Shown here in pieces: positions 1 through 8,171 of a stretch of 64,000 nucleotides of DNA. Position numbers and translations under genes: made by a program. Numbering within the stretch: position 1 is the first letter of the stretch; each line of letters begins with the position of its first letter. Source of the stretch: Terasakiella sp. SH-1. GTDB taxonomy: Bacteria > Pseudomonadota > Alphaproteobacteria > Rhodospirillales > Terasakiellaceae. The stretch is from contig NZ_CP038255.1 in the NCBI RefSeq assembly GCF_004564135.1, positions 590,501-654,500 of the forward strand, in the 5' to 3' direction. A model generated the notes under the pieces. The model made no database searches. It saw only the letters and a list, made by a program, of their open reading frames with translations, and had not been told where the DNA came from.

Positions 1-363
1 CTCCTGAATAATCGGTAACAGCGTCTCTGTCTTTGCATTGGGAATGATTGCCGTATAGACCTTGCCACCCCGCTTTAAAAGGCCAAACACAGCCACTTTG
101 CCGCCAGCACCACGACCTCGTTTTCCTTTACGGACACCGCCAAAATAACTTTCATCAGCTTCAATCTCGCCTTGCAAACGATAGCTCGGCAACTTGCTGG
201 CAATCAATTGGCGAAGCCGCATGAAGAAGCGGATCGATGTGTTCGCTTGGATACCTACAATTTCAGCAGTCGCACGAGCCGTGCTGCCTGCGACAAAATG
301 CTCAATCAACTTGCTTTGCTGACGTAAAGTCAGACGACTTTTTCGGATGTACATCGTAGCCAT
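1..363 (-). CDS. IS1595-type transposase (N-terminal 121 residues, cut by window edge)
   Basis: This is a DDE transposase of the IS1595 (ISXO2-like) group, which moves its own element by cut-and-paste. The reading frame starts at the ATG at 363-361 and is open to base 1. An N-terminal helix-rich DNA-binding part is followed by the family signature EADESYFGGVRKGKRGRGAG, where the first catalytic aspartate lies in the ADESYFGG motif, and then by VAVFGLLKRGGKVYT. No frameshift or stop is seen in the visible part, so the copy may be intact. The remaining catalytic residues are outside the window. Confidence 0.85.
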   Translation of the reverse strand, partial: MATMYIRKSRLTLRQQSKLIEHFVAGSTARATAEIVGIQANTSIRFFMRLRQLIASKLPSYRLQGEIEADESYFGGVRKGKRGRGAGGKVAVFGLLKRGGKVYTAIIPNAKTETLLPIIQE

Positions 364-400
364 TATAGAACCTCTTTCAGTCCTTAGCTACTTCAGCCCC
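1..400 (-). mobile_element. IS1595-family insertion sequence, right end (partial)
   Basis: The element runs off the left edge of the window. Its outer end is placed at position 400, where the minus strand begins GGGGCTGAAGTAGC, the type of terminus found on IS1016/IS1595 elements, about 37 bases before the transposase start codon. The adjacent bases aaaaacaa (401-408) could be the target-site duplication, but the other copy lies outside the window. Family assignment rests on the transposase sequence; the exact boundary is inferred. Confidence 0.75.
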
Positions 401-562
401 AAAAACAATAAGGCAGCATCACCTGTATGTAATGCTGCACCTCAAATGTTCGGACGTTTCTTTTTACTTCTTCATGTTGCCAAACAGGCAGTCGTTCAAC
501 GTTTTCTGAAAAGTTGCTGGATATGGAAACCTGTGTTCCATACGCCAGAAGAGGGCTTGTCT
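401..562. other. Short intergenic stretch beside the insertion sequence
   Basis: These 162 bases separate the IS end from the stop codon of the unknown acidic protein. Short open frames cross the stretch on both strands, but none has a ribosome binding site or a recognisable product. I see no terminator hairpin and no gene here. Confidence 0.4.
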
Positions 563-1057
563 TTAAGCGTCCTCTTCAATTTCCTTAACGATCGTACCTT
601 CACCCATTTGGTCAGGTGAATTGAGCGAGCTTCTTTCTTTCTCGCGCATTTTTTGAGCGAAGATAGAAGAAAAAGTCATTAGAACTTTTTCGTGATCTGT
701 CAGATCACCTTTGTTATCCACAATCAGTTCAAACATCGCATCGCGTGCAGCTTCGAATTGATATTCTTCATCCCAGCGTTCACCAGGGAGTTTGACATAT
801 TCGACAACTTCTTCGATACGTTCTTTGACTTTTTCCTGCTGTTTTTCACTGGGTAACATGCCAATGACTTCGTCTGTGTTTTGTGTTCCACGCAGACGTT
901 CCAGCATTTCAATGTGAGGGTGAATTTGGACGACATCTTCAATTTGATCAGGATGACCGCGTTGGCCAAAGTCGTCACCGTTGCCGCCGTTTTCGGCGCG
1001 AGAAATCGCACGCCAAGCTTCCTGGGGCGTTACGTCTCTAATCGGGTCGTTACTCAT
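563..1057 (-). CDS. Unknown acidic soluble protein, 164 aa
   Basis: I do not recognise this family. The protein is acidic, has no signal peptide or membrane segment, and is predicted mainly helical. A charged stretch around residues 68-90 (SEKQQEKVKERIEEVVEYV) could form a short coiled coil. The start ATG at 1057 is preceded by AAGGAG at good spacing, which argues for a real gene. It stands alone, with 213 bases separating it from flgE upstream on the same strand and the insertion sequence downstream. No function is proposed. Confidence 0.75.
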   Translation of the reverse strand: MSNDPIRDVTPQEAWRAISRAENGGNGDDFGQRGHPDQIEDVVQIHPHIEMLERLRGTQNTDEVIGMLPSEKQQEKVKERIEEVVEYVKLPGERWDEEYQFEAARDAMFELIVDNKGDLTDHEKVLMTFSSIFAQKMREKERSSLNSPDQMGEGTIVKEIEEDA

Positions 1058-1270
1058 GACATTGCTCCTTTCTTGGAGGCGCTTCTAAAGTATTTCTATA
1101 CAGTATCAGACTATGATGCCTTATCATAAAACAAGGCAGCGCCAAAAGCAAGATTTACGTGATCTTGTCAAGAGGAAACCGAGAATTAGAGCGAAAAAAT
1201 GGGATGCAGAGCTGTTTGGGTTGGAAAAATCCTTTTAATCTGATCTTAAATTAGATGGGAATCGGGTGAC

Positions 1271-2929
1271 TTATCGTTTCAGGTCACGGGCAACCTGTGT
1301 CATTTCATCAATGGTTTTGACCATGGTGGAGGCCGTGTTATAGGCATTTTGGGTCATGATCATGTTGGTGAATTCGTCGGACATTTCCACGTTGGAGGTT
1401 TCGCGTGCGTTGGGGACAAACTCACCGGCACCTTGACCGCTGGCGGTGCGAACAACCATTTTTCCTGCATTAGGTTCATACTTGTAGACGTTGCCGTTAA
1501 TGGGTTCTAGCGCATCTGGATTTGTGAAAGTCGCCAAAGGCAGTTTATATATTTTGCGTTGTGTTGCATCGGAAAAGCGTCCGATGACTTCCCCGGAAGA
1601 GTTAAATTCAAAACTCTGCAAGCGGGCATCAGAACGTCCATTATATTCATAAAAGACTTCGGCGATACTGCCGGAGGCATAGTTGGTGATTTCAGAAATG
1701 TCCAGGGCAATATCACCAGCAGCAGCTGGAATTGTCAGGTTTGTTGGCGTTTTAAGGGCGCCTGATCCATCAAATTCCAATACCAGTCGGGTTGGGGTGG
1801 TATCAGTGTCAATATTAAGGGCGTTATCTGAGGCGTCATATATTTCCATTGTCCATTGGTTTTTGACCTCAGCTGCTTTGATCCCATCAACGGTGCTGGT
1901 TGCTGTATCTGTTGCCAAAGCCGTTTGGGTCATATTTGAAAGGTCAAGGGCAAAAACAGCCCCGTTTGTGCGGTTGGTATCCACGGTAATGGCAGGAACC
2001 GGGGCATCAATAACACCGCCTGTAAAGGTAATGGGGACGGCGTTGGTAATGCCGTCATCAGTACCGTCGATATCCAGCTCGGTTGATTCTTCAATAACAC
2101 GCAAGTCCCAGGCATCAGCTCCTGTTTTAGTGAATTGCAGGGAGACATCATGGGTGTAGCCATCAACATCGTAAACGGTTACATCCTGTGAGATCGTGTC
2201 GCCGACAGCAGCCGTACTTGATAGATTCCAGTTGGTTGCCACATTTTCTGTGGTGCTCCCCAGAACCAAATTAGTGAATTTGACCTGGAAGCTCGTAAAG
2301 TCCCCATTGTTATCATAGGCTTTGATAAAGGTGGACTCATTGTAATTTAACCCGGCGTCAGAAGGCAGGTTCACCCCAAGAGAGGCTGTGGTTGTTGCTT
2401 CGCCATTTGTGGTAAAGGCTTCTGGGTCAATGCGCAAGGATTGCAAGGAGGCTTCGTCTGTAGGAAAGGTTTCAAGGTCGGGGTTGACAGGCCAGCCTTG
2501 TAGGAAATAGCCGTTTTTATCAACGAGGTAGCCTTCGCGTGATTTAACATTATTCCCATTCACGACAATATCAATTTCATCACCAAGCTGCTGTTCCAGT
2601 GTTCCATCTCGGCCAAAGACCGTAGTGCCACTGCCATCAATTTCGGAATTGAGCATAAAGAAACCATTGCCGTTGATGGCAACATCATAGTTACTGGCAC
2701 TGGAAAGAAGGGCACCTTGCTGGCTGATCATGGAACGGCTGATGCCACGCACACCACCAATATCCATATTATTGCCATAGGTCTTGGCAATCATGGTGGA
2801 GAAATTTGTTTCTGTCCTTTTGTACCCACCTGTATTCAGGTTGGCGACATTCAAACCGATGGTTTCAAGTTTTTTACTTTGTGCCATCATTGCGCCGACA
2901 GGGGCGGCAAATTGTCCGAGAAGGCTCAT
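1271..2929 (-). CDS. flgE: Flagellar hook protein FlgE
   Basis: FlgE polymerises outside the cell into the hook, the universal joint between flagellar rod and filament. The 552-residue frame starts MSLLGQFAAPVGAM and has the conserved N-terminal rod/hook motif (GLNVANLNTGGYKRT, about residues 25-39) and the C-terminal signature NVEMSDEFTNMIMTQNAYN; the two ends form the D0 helices. Between them lie the variable D1/D2 domains, rich in Thr, Asp and Gly, as in surface-exposed hook proteins. The ATG at 2929 is preferred because GAGG sits 6 bases upstream; an in-frame GTG at 2941 would add four residues. A sigma-54 promoter lies upstream at 2988-3002, and fliX is divergent. Confidence 0.93.
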   Translation of the reverse strand: MSLLGQFAAPVGAMMAQSKKLETIGLNVANLNTGGYKRTETNFSTMIAKTYGNNMDIGGVRGISRSMISQQGALLSSASNYDVAINGNGFFMLNSEIDGSGTTVFGRDGTLEQQLGDEIDIVVNGNNVKSREGYLVDKNGYFLQGWPVNPDLETFPTDEASLQSLRIDPEAFTTNGEATTTASLGVNLPSDAGLNYNESTFIKAYDNNGDFTSFQVKFTNLVLGSTTENVATNWNLSSTAAVGDTISQDVTVYDVDGYTHDVSLQFTKTGADAWDLRVIEESTELDIDGTDDGITNAVPITFTGGVIDAPVPAITVDTNRTNGAVFALDLSNMTQTALATDTATSTVDGIKAAEVKNQWTMEIYDASDNALNIDTDTTPTRLVLEFDGSGALKTPTNLTIPAAAGDIALDISEITNYASGSIAEVFYEYNGRSDARLQSFEFNSSGEVIGRFSDATQRKIYKLPLATFTNPDALEPINGNVYKYEPNAGKMVVRTASGQGAGEFVPNARETSNVEMSDEFTNMIMTQNAYNTASTMVKTIDEMTQVARDLKR

Positions 2930-2987
2930 CGCATTCCTCACTCATTTGGAGTTAATATTGGTGTCACGAGGACTTGGAAATGAAAAA

Positions 2988-3002
2988 GCAAAAGGTGTGC
3001 CA
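2988..3002 (-). promoter_or_regulatory. Sigma-54 (RpoN) promoter of flgE
   Basis: Read on the minus strand the bases are TGGCACACCTTTTGC, matching the -24/-12 consensus TGGCAC-N5-TTGC with exact spacing. Transcription would begin near 2976, about 47 bases ahead of the ATG at 2929. In Caulobacter-type flagellar hierarchies, hook genes are sigma-54 dependent and activated by FlbD under FliX control, and fliX is the neighbour here. The motif is seen; the regulation is inferred. Confidence 0.8.
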
Positions 3003-3158
3003 GTTTATAACTTGTTGTTATTGCTGGTTTTTGCTTTGTGTCTTTACCTTTCTTAACCCTGTCCGGAAAAAATTACCGGGCAGAGTTTCCCCACTTGGGA
3101 AGTGTAGGGAATTGGGCTATACTTGAAAAAATGACGAGATAATGAATGGGAAATTGAA

Positions 3159-3590
3159 ATGAAAATTTCAAATGCAGGTCCAACAAAACCAGCGTTGAAA
3201 GGCAAAAAGAAAGAAGCTACGGGACAAACCAGCGGCTTTTCATCTCACCTCAATCGTACGCCAGGGGGGAATGATGGGCAGGTCGAGTTTCAGGAGATTA
3301 ATCCGGTTGCCTCGATGGATTCCATTCTTTCCATTCAGGAAGTTGGTGATGCAACAGAAGAAGAAAACCGCCGTGTGCTTTATCAGCGTGGGGAAGATAT
3401 TCTGGACCGTTTAAGTGAAATTCAACAGGAAATCTTAAGTGGTGCGATCTCGGTTGATCGTTTGCAAAATTTGGCTCATTTGCTACGGGCACGTCGCGAA
3501 ACAGTTGATGATCCTCAGCTGGTACAAATTATTGATGAAATTGAATTACGCGCAGAAGTGGAAATAGCCAAGTGGGGACGCACTAAATAG
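3159..3590 (+). CDS. fliX: Flagellar assembly regulator FliX
   Basis: FliX is an alphaproteobacterial trans-acting factor that couples assembly of early flagellar structures to the activity of the sigma-54 activator FlbD. This 143-residue protein has the family layout: a lysine-rich, flexible N-terminus starting MKISNAG, then a helical C-terminal half with the conserved run RGEDILDRLSEIQQEILSG (about residues 86-104). There is no signal peptide. It is divergent from flgE, which carries a sigma-54 promoter, so the pair fits the known FliX-FlbD circuit; flbD itself is not in the window. Confidence 0.88.
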   Translation: MKISNAGPTKPALKGKKKEATGQTSGFSSHLNRTPGGNDGQVEFQEINPVASMDSILSIQEVGDATEEENRRVLYQRGEDILDRLSEIQQEILSGAISVDRLQNLAHLLRARRETVDDPQLVQIIDEIELRAEVEIAKWGRTK

Positions 3591-3742
3591 TCGGCCAATT
3601 ATGGTCTGATCCCCTAAGTTATTGGGATTTCTGATATAAATAAAGTTGCAACTCATCGAAGAAAACTTCTTGCGATCTTGTCAGACTCTCCTTATATTGC
3701 GGCCAATTTTACAGGGTGGCCGTACATGTAAGGGGTACTGGT

Positions 3743-4159
3743 ATGAGCGTCGATTTGGCAGAAAACTATAAGCCGTCAGATGACGAAGAGTTCATGAATG
3801 AAGATATGCAGGAGTATTTCCGTCAGAAGCTCTTGGCATGGAAAGAAGAACTGATTCGTGAATCCAACGAAACACTGGAACATCTGCAGCAGGAAGACAA
3901 TCAGGCTCCTGATCTTGCAGACCGTGCTTCCATGGAAACGGATCGTGCACTTGAGCTACGTACACGAGACCGAGCCCGCAAGCTGATCAGCAAGATTGAT
4001 GCTGCGCTGGGCCGTCTTGAAGATGGATCTTACGGCTATTGTGAAGAAACGGATGAACCAATTGGTATTCGCCGCCTGGAAGCGCGCCCGATTGCGACAT
4101 TAAGTATTGAAGCGCAGGAACGTCACGAACGTATGGAAAAAACTCATCGTGATGACTAA
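3743..4159 (+). CDS. dksA: RNA polymerase-binding transcription factor DksA
   Basis: DksA binds the secondary channel of RNA polymerase and, with ppGpp, retunes rRNA and amino-acid promoters. The 138 residues show the long coiled-coil arms and the conserved coiled-coil tip DLADRAS (about residues 57-63). The zinc-finger region GYCEETDEPIGIRRLEARPI keeps only one of the four classical cysteines (C100); the others are T103, S121 and A124. This substitution pattern is common in alphaproteobacterial DksA. The ATG at 3743 is chosen because AAGGGG precedes it; an upstream GTG at 3716 is in frame but unlikely. Confidence 0.93.
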   Translation: MSVDLAENYKPSDDEEFMNEDMQEYFRQKLLAWKEELIRESNETLEHLQQEDNQAPDLADRASMETDRALELRTRDRARKLISKIDAALGRLEDGSYGYCEETDEPIGIRRLEARPIATLSIEAQERHERMEKTHRDD

Positions 4160-4181
4160 GCTTTGGCAGTGACGAGATTTG

Positions 4182-4213
4182 AAAGCGGTAATCGAAAGGT
4201 TGCCGCTTTTTTT
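4182..4213 (+). terminator. Rho-independent terminator after dksA
   Basis: A ten-base-pair stem, aaagcggtaa (4182-4191) with ttgccgcttt (4200-4209), is followed by a run of T to 4213. It lies 22 bases after the dksA stop codon. Confidence 0.85.
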
Positions 4214-4295
4214 ATGTTATGTAATTTGAGGTTTGGTTTTAATTTATTCTTAGAATTTTTCTTTCATCATAGATTGGAGGAAAAAGGAGCTTGCT

Positions 4296-4679
4296 ATGTC
4301 TAAATTTGATTATGACTGTTCAAAATGTGCGGCTTTTTGCTGTATTGCCTTGGGGTATGAGCAGTCCGATCAATTCCCTTATGAGAAACCGAAAAATCAA
4401 AGATGTAAAAATTTGGATCATTGTGACTCTTGTCTGATACATGATGACCTTGAGGAAAAAAGGTATAAGGGGTGTATCGCGTTTTCCTGTCATGGGGCAG
4501 GCCCCCATTTAGTTTCGCTATATAGTAAAATTGATTGGAAGAACGATCCTGAATTAACAGAGGAAGTTTATGATAAGTTTCATTTTCTTCGAGCTGCTTT
4601 TCAAATTGCGGAAGTGACGTTAACAACTTTACAATCACGCAATATAAAGACCAAACTTTTGCAAAGAGAGTTTTTTTAA
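4296..4679 (+). CDS. Cysteine-rich protein with a probable metal-binding Cys cluster, 127 aa
   Basis: The N-terminal half carries eight cysteines in an ordered pattern: CSKCAAFCC near residues 8-16, then RCKNLDHCDSC, then GCIAFSCHGAG. The order resembles the YkgJ-like cysteine module found before pentapeptide repeats in some bacterial proteins, but no pentapeptide repeat follows here. The C-terminal half is helical without motifs. There is no signal peptide, so it should be cytoplasmic. The ATG at 4296 has AAAAAGGAG upstream. The local DNA is AT-rich compared with the housekeeping genes, in keeping with an accessory patch. Metal binding is inferred; substrate and role are unknown. Confidence 0.7.
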   Translation: MSKFDYDCSKCAAFCCIALGYEQSDQFPYEKPKNQRCKNLDHCDSCLIHDDLEEKRYKGCIAFSCHGAGPHLVSLYSKIDWKNDPELTEEVYDKFHFLRAAFQIAEVTLTTLQSRNIKTKLLQREFF

Positions 4680-4680
4680 G

Positions 4681-4791
4681 ATGGTTGGTACCCGTCAAAA
4701 AGTTCCGGTGATTTTGGATGAAGAAAAAGCAAATGCTTTTACAGATAAATGGGACCAGGCTATTCGTAGCTTTATTTCAAAGAATGTTTGA
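4681..4791 (+). CDS. Possible small protein, 36 aa
   Basis: An ATG two bases after the stop codon of the cysteine-rich protein opens a 36-residue frame beginning MVGTRQKVPVILDEEKANAF and ending at TGA 4789-4791. A purine-rich stretch (aaagagag) lies about 8 bases upstream, and the spacing suggests translational coupling. I recognise no family. It could be a remnant of a longer gene or a chance frame. Confidence 0.35.
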   Translation: MVGTRQKVPVILDEEKANAFTDKWDQAIRSFISKNV

Positions 4792-4841
4792 AGTGATTTA
4801 TCTTAGCTCCATTCACCCACGTCAATTTAAGTGGTTTTAAT

Positions 4842-4861
4842 GCTAGGGTCCGGACCCTAGC
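4842..4861. repeat. 20-bp perfect palindrome upstream of the aminotransferase
   Basis: The bases GCTAGGGTCCGGACCCTAGC form a perfect palindrome with no spacer, ending 33 bases before the aminotransferase start codon. No T run follows, so a simple terminator is unlikely. It could be an operator or a recombination or IS-insertion scar; the function is unknown. Confidence 0.6.
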
Positions 4862-4894
4862 TTATTGAGAATTAAAATAAAAGAAAGACTAAGA

Positions 4895-6037
4895 ATGTCA
4901 TTTAAACCCTATGCTCGTCCTGATGTGCGCGACAGTGATATTGACGCTGTTGTTGAGGTTCTGAAAAGTCAGTTCTTAACTACAGGACCCAAAGTACCGG
5001 AACTGGAAGCTTTTTTCTCTAAAATAGTGGGCGTACAAGAGGCTGTGGCTTGCTCCAATGGAACAACAGCATTGCATTTAGCTTCTTTAGCTTTGGGTTT
5101 GAAGCCGGGGGATAAGGTGATTGTTCCGGCTTTAACTTTTTTAGCAACAGCCAACGTGGTGCGTATGTGTGGTGCTGATGTTGTTTTCTGTGATGTCGAC
5201 CCTGACACGGGTATTATGCGGCTTGAGGATTTGCAAAAAACGGCAGAACTTACAGGGCAAGGGGTTGTAGCTGTTTATCCCGTCCATATTGGTGGACACT
5301 GTGCTGATATGAAGGCAATTTCTGCCTATGCCCGCAAACGGGGTTGGAAAATTGTTGAAGATGCTTGTCATGCCTTAGGTGGGAGCAATCATGGTCATAG
5401 TGTCGGGGCATGTGCCTATAGCGACTTTGCTTGTTTTTCATTGCATGCGGTTAAGAGCTTTACCTCTTGTGAAGGCGGGGTAGTGACGACGAATGATCCT
5501 GCTATGGCTGAGCGAATGAGGCGTTTGCGAAACCATGGAATAAGCCGCAGTGAAGAGGCTGGGCCTTTACGTTATGAGATGCATGAATTGGGATTTAACT
5601 ATCGTTTGTCAGATGTTCATGCCGCTTTGGCTCTTTCCCAGCTGGAGCGACTGGATGAGGTCGCAAAGCGTCGGGCGGAAATTGTGGAATGCTACCGACA
5701 GGAACTCAATGGTATTGCAGATGCTGTTTGTTCTGTAAAACCAACGCTTCATGGAGTGCCCTTACTTCATCTCTTCCAATTATTAATCGACTTCGAAAAG
5801 CTGGGATTAGCACGAGATGCCGTGGCCCAGACACTGGCTAAGAAAGGGGTCGGGACACAGGTGCACTATCAACCTGTATGCGACCAGCCTTATTATAAAA
5901 AACGATATGGTGTTGCTGATGTACCTGGAGCACGGCGGTTTTATAAAAGAGTATTGGCTTTGCCGCTGTATGCCTCCTTAACTGAGGTTGAGGTCAAGCA
6001 AGTTGTTCAAGCTGTGAAAGAGACTTTTATATATTGA
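4895..6037 (+). CDS. DegT/DnrJ/EryC1-family sugar aminotransferase, PseC-like
   Basis: This PLP-dependent enzyme most resembles PseC, which aminates the UDP-4-keto-6-deoxy-L-sugar intermediate on the way to pseudaminic acid, a sugar used to glycosylate flagellin and cell surface. The 380 residues show the SNGTTALHLA PLP-phosphate motif (about 54-63), VEDACHALGG (about 154-163) and the Schiff-base lysine K187 in FSLHAVKSFT. The ATG at 4895 is favoured; a TTG at 4865 would add ten residues. No other pse gene is present, so this is an orphan beside a decayed transposase. Other sugar 4-aminotransferases of the same family cannot be excluded. Confidence 0.8.
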   Translation: MSFKPYARPDVRDSDIDAVVEVLKSQFLTTGPKVPELEAFFSKIVGVQEAVACSNGTTALHLASLALGLKPGDKVIVPALTFLATANVVRMCGADVVFCDVDPDTGIMRLEDLQKTAELTGQGVVAVYPVHIGGHCADMKAISAYARKRGWKIVEDACHALGGSNHGHSVGACAYSDFACFSLHAVKSFTSCEGGVVTTNDPAMAERMRRLRNHGISRSEEAGPLRYEMHELGFNYRLSDVHAALALSQLERLDEVAKRRAEIVECYRQELNGIADAVCSVKPTLHGVPLLHLFQLLIDFEKLGLARDAVAQTLAKKGVGTQVHYQPVCDQPYYKKRYGVADVPGARRFYKRVLALPLYASLTEVEVKQVVQAVKETFIY

Positions 6038-6084
6038 AAGGTGGTGTTGTGGTCCCGTTCCTATAAAGAGGAGAGTACTTTCTG

Positions 6085-6769
6085 TTAGATTGAGATCAAA
6101 CTTTCTCCACCAACCGTGCAAAAAGTTCTGAACAAAAACGGACAAGGTCATCTTCCCAATCGTTAAAACGCCGTAAGCATCCAAAGCGGTATAACCCCTA
6201 TTCCCGGCGACAGAGTGCAAATTGATGTCTGTAAAGTCGCTCCCGGAATATACCACTATGCTGCCATAGACGATTGTTCTCGCTACAAAGTTCTTGGAAT
6301 TTACCCTCGCAGAACTGCGGCAAATACAATCAAATTCCTTGAGCGTGTCGTTGAAGAAATGCCGTTCCCGATACAGCGTATTCAAACAGACAGGGGACGC
6401 GAGTTCTTTGCCTATAAGGTTCAGGAATGGATGCAGCAATATTGTATCAAGTTCCGCCCTATCAAACCCTATTCACCTCATCTGAACGGCAAGGCCGAAC
6501 GAGGTCATAAAACCGATTTACAGGAGTTCTATGCCACTGCTGATCTGGAAGCACCGGACTTGGAAGACGAACTGGGTTACGGGCAGCATTTTTATAACTA
6601 GCACCGCCCGCACTCTTCACTTGGAGGCAAAACACCAGTTGATCGCTGTCACGAATTAAGCAGTAAGACACCGTTCTGGGACGAGGTTGAAGCCAACTAT
6701 TTTCCAGAGAACGAACCGATACGAGAACAGCATTACAAACTTGATCAGGCCATCAGGAAATTGAAATGA
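6085..6769 (+). pseudogene. Decayed IS481-type transposase
   Basis: This is the remains of a DDE transposase with an integrase core. Recognisable pieces in order are LSPPTVQKVLNKNGQGHLP (from about 6105), KRRKHPKRYN in another frame (about 6168-6198), then PIPGDRVQIDV through the catalytic region (IDDCSRYKVLG, TDRGREFF, PYSPHLNGKAERGHK). After a TAG at 6599 the frame continues HRPHSSLGGKTPVDR to the natural end at 6769. It therefore has at least two frame shifts near 6165 and 6200, one nonsense codon replacing the usual tryptophan before HRPHSS, and no N-terminus. It cannot encode an active enzyme. Confidence 0.85.
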
Positions 6770-7023
6770 TGTCTGTTAACCCCACACTTAAGGCGGTAAA
6801 GCGCGTATCTCTTATCAAGATCAAAGTGGCTGTAATGTTTTCCCATAGCAATTCCAGTCTATAACTGAATTGCACTTCGTTTGTGAATTTAGCCCCCTCC
6901 CTTTCTCGTGTTGACTTATGGCGTATCATCTTGATGGTACGCCATTTTTTTATAACTTGTCGAAATGGTCAGGGCAGTGTTAGTGTTTTTAATCGGTGCA
7001 ATGAACAGGGAAGGCATAGGTCT
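6770..7023. other. Intergenic region between transposase remnant and guaC
   Basis: No gene is seen in these 254 bases. They contain a hairpin terminator (6918-6951) and then about 70 bases leading to guaC. The stretch from 6770 to 6890 may still be part of the decayed insertion sequence, but I cannot identify its terminal repeat. Confidence 0.5.
6918..6951 (+). terminator. Rho-independent terminator upstream of guaC
   Basis: An eight-base-pair stem, atggcgta (6918-6925) with tacgccat (6938-6945), is followed by seven T residues. It lies 73 bases ahead of the guaC start, so it either ends transcription from the accessory patch or acts as an attenuator in the guaC leader. Confidence 0.75.
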
Positions 7024-8169
7024 ATGCGTATTGATACCGAAGTTAAACTGGATTACAAAAATGTTCTGATCCGGCCCAAGCGATCTTATTTGTTATCGCG
7101 CTCCGAAGTGGATATGGAACGCGAATTTCGCTTTCCCCATGCCCCAATAACATGGAAAGGGGTGCCGATCATTGCGGCTAATATGGATACGGTTGGAACT
7201 TTCAAGATGGCCAAGGTGCTGGCCGCTCATGGGGCCATGACAGCCCTTCATAAATTTTATGCACTGGAAGATTATCAGGCATTTGTAAATGGCAACCTGT
7301 TAAATGAAGCTGAGAATATTCCGCTTGATCCGGAACAGGGACTGAATGTCTGGAACAGTACCTTCTTTTCTTTTGGCATTACGGACCAGGATAAGGACAA
7401 ACTGGATGCGGTGATGAAAATTGCTGAACAACGCCCCGAAGGGCAGCCCATTTTCATCTGTCTGGATGTGGCAAATGGATACAGTGAACGGTTTGCTCGC
7501 ATTGTGGAACAAATTCGCAAGAAACATAAAGATTGCATCATCATGGCAGGCAATGTGGTGACGGGAGAAATGACGGAAGAATTAATCCTGTCTGGTGCCG
7601 ATATCGTCAAGGTCGGGATTGGGCCGGGCTCAGTCTGCACCACACGGAAAATGACAGGGGTAGGCTATCCACAACTTTCTGCCGTGATTGAATGTGCCGA
7701 TGCTGCCCACGGGCTAAAGGGGCTGGTGTGTGCCGATGGCGGTTGTACCGTACCGGGCGATGTTGCCAAAGCTTTTGCCGCCGGGGCAGATTTCGCCATG
7801 CTGGGTGGCATGTTAGCCGGTCATGATGAAAGTGACGGTCAAGTTCAAACCCGTCGTTTTCTGACAAACGAGCTGGATGATGCGGGCAAGCAGATTATTC
7901 GTGAAGAAAAATACGTTGAATTTTACGGCATGTCCTCAGATACCGCGATGAATAAACATTATGGCGGTGTGGCAAAATACCGTGCCAGTGAAGGCAAACG
8001 GGTTGAAATTCCTTACCGTGGCCCGGTGGAAGGGACCTTGACGGACATTTTAGGCGGGGTGCGTTCCACTTGCACCTATGTGGGGGCACAAAGCTTGAAG
8101 GAACTGTCCAAACGCACAACCTTTGTGACCGTATCACAGCAGATTAACGAGGTTTTTGGGCCATCCTAA
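7024..8169 (+). CDS. guaC: GMP reductase
   Basis: GuaC reduces GMP to IMP with NADPH and releases ammonia, returning guanine nucleotides to the adenine branch of purine salvage. The 381 residues form a single TIM-barrel of the IMPDH/GMPR family with no CBS domains. The catalytic cysteine C205 sits in [15 protein letters not shown], and the phosphate-binding loop [14 protein letters not shown] and [11 protein letters not shown] follow. The N-terminal start [21 protein letters not shown] matches the family, so ATG 7024 is used rather than in-frame codons further upstream. It is about 30 residues longer than the E. coli enzyme. Its stop lies next to that of the convergent MFS gene. Confidence 0.92.
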   Translation: MRIDTEVKLDYKNVLIRPKRSYLLSRSEVDMEREFRFPHAPITWKGVPIIAANMDTVGTFKMAKVLAAHGAMTALHKFYALEDYQAFVNGNLLNEAENIPLDPEQGLNVWNSTFFSFGITDQDKDKLDAVMKIAEQRPEGQPIFICLDVANGYSERFARIVEQIRKKHKDCIIMAGNVVTGEMTEELILSGADIVKVGIGPGSVCTTRKMTGVGYPQLSAVIECADAAHGLKGLVCADGGCTVPGDVAKAFAAGADFAMLGGMLAGHDESDGQVQTRRFLTNELDDAGKQIIREEKYVEFYGMSSDTAMNKHYGGVAKYRASEGKRVEIPYRGPVEGTLTDILGGVRSTCTYVGAQSLKELSKRTTFVTVSQQINEVFGPS

Positions 8170-8171
8170 GG

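Noticed and set aside
347-619. A 90-residue plus-strand frame over the IS end and the unknown acidic gene
   Set aside because: It crosses the IS boundary and overlaps the 3' end of the minus-strand gene, with no ribosome binding site or recognisable sequence.
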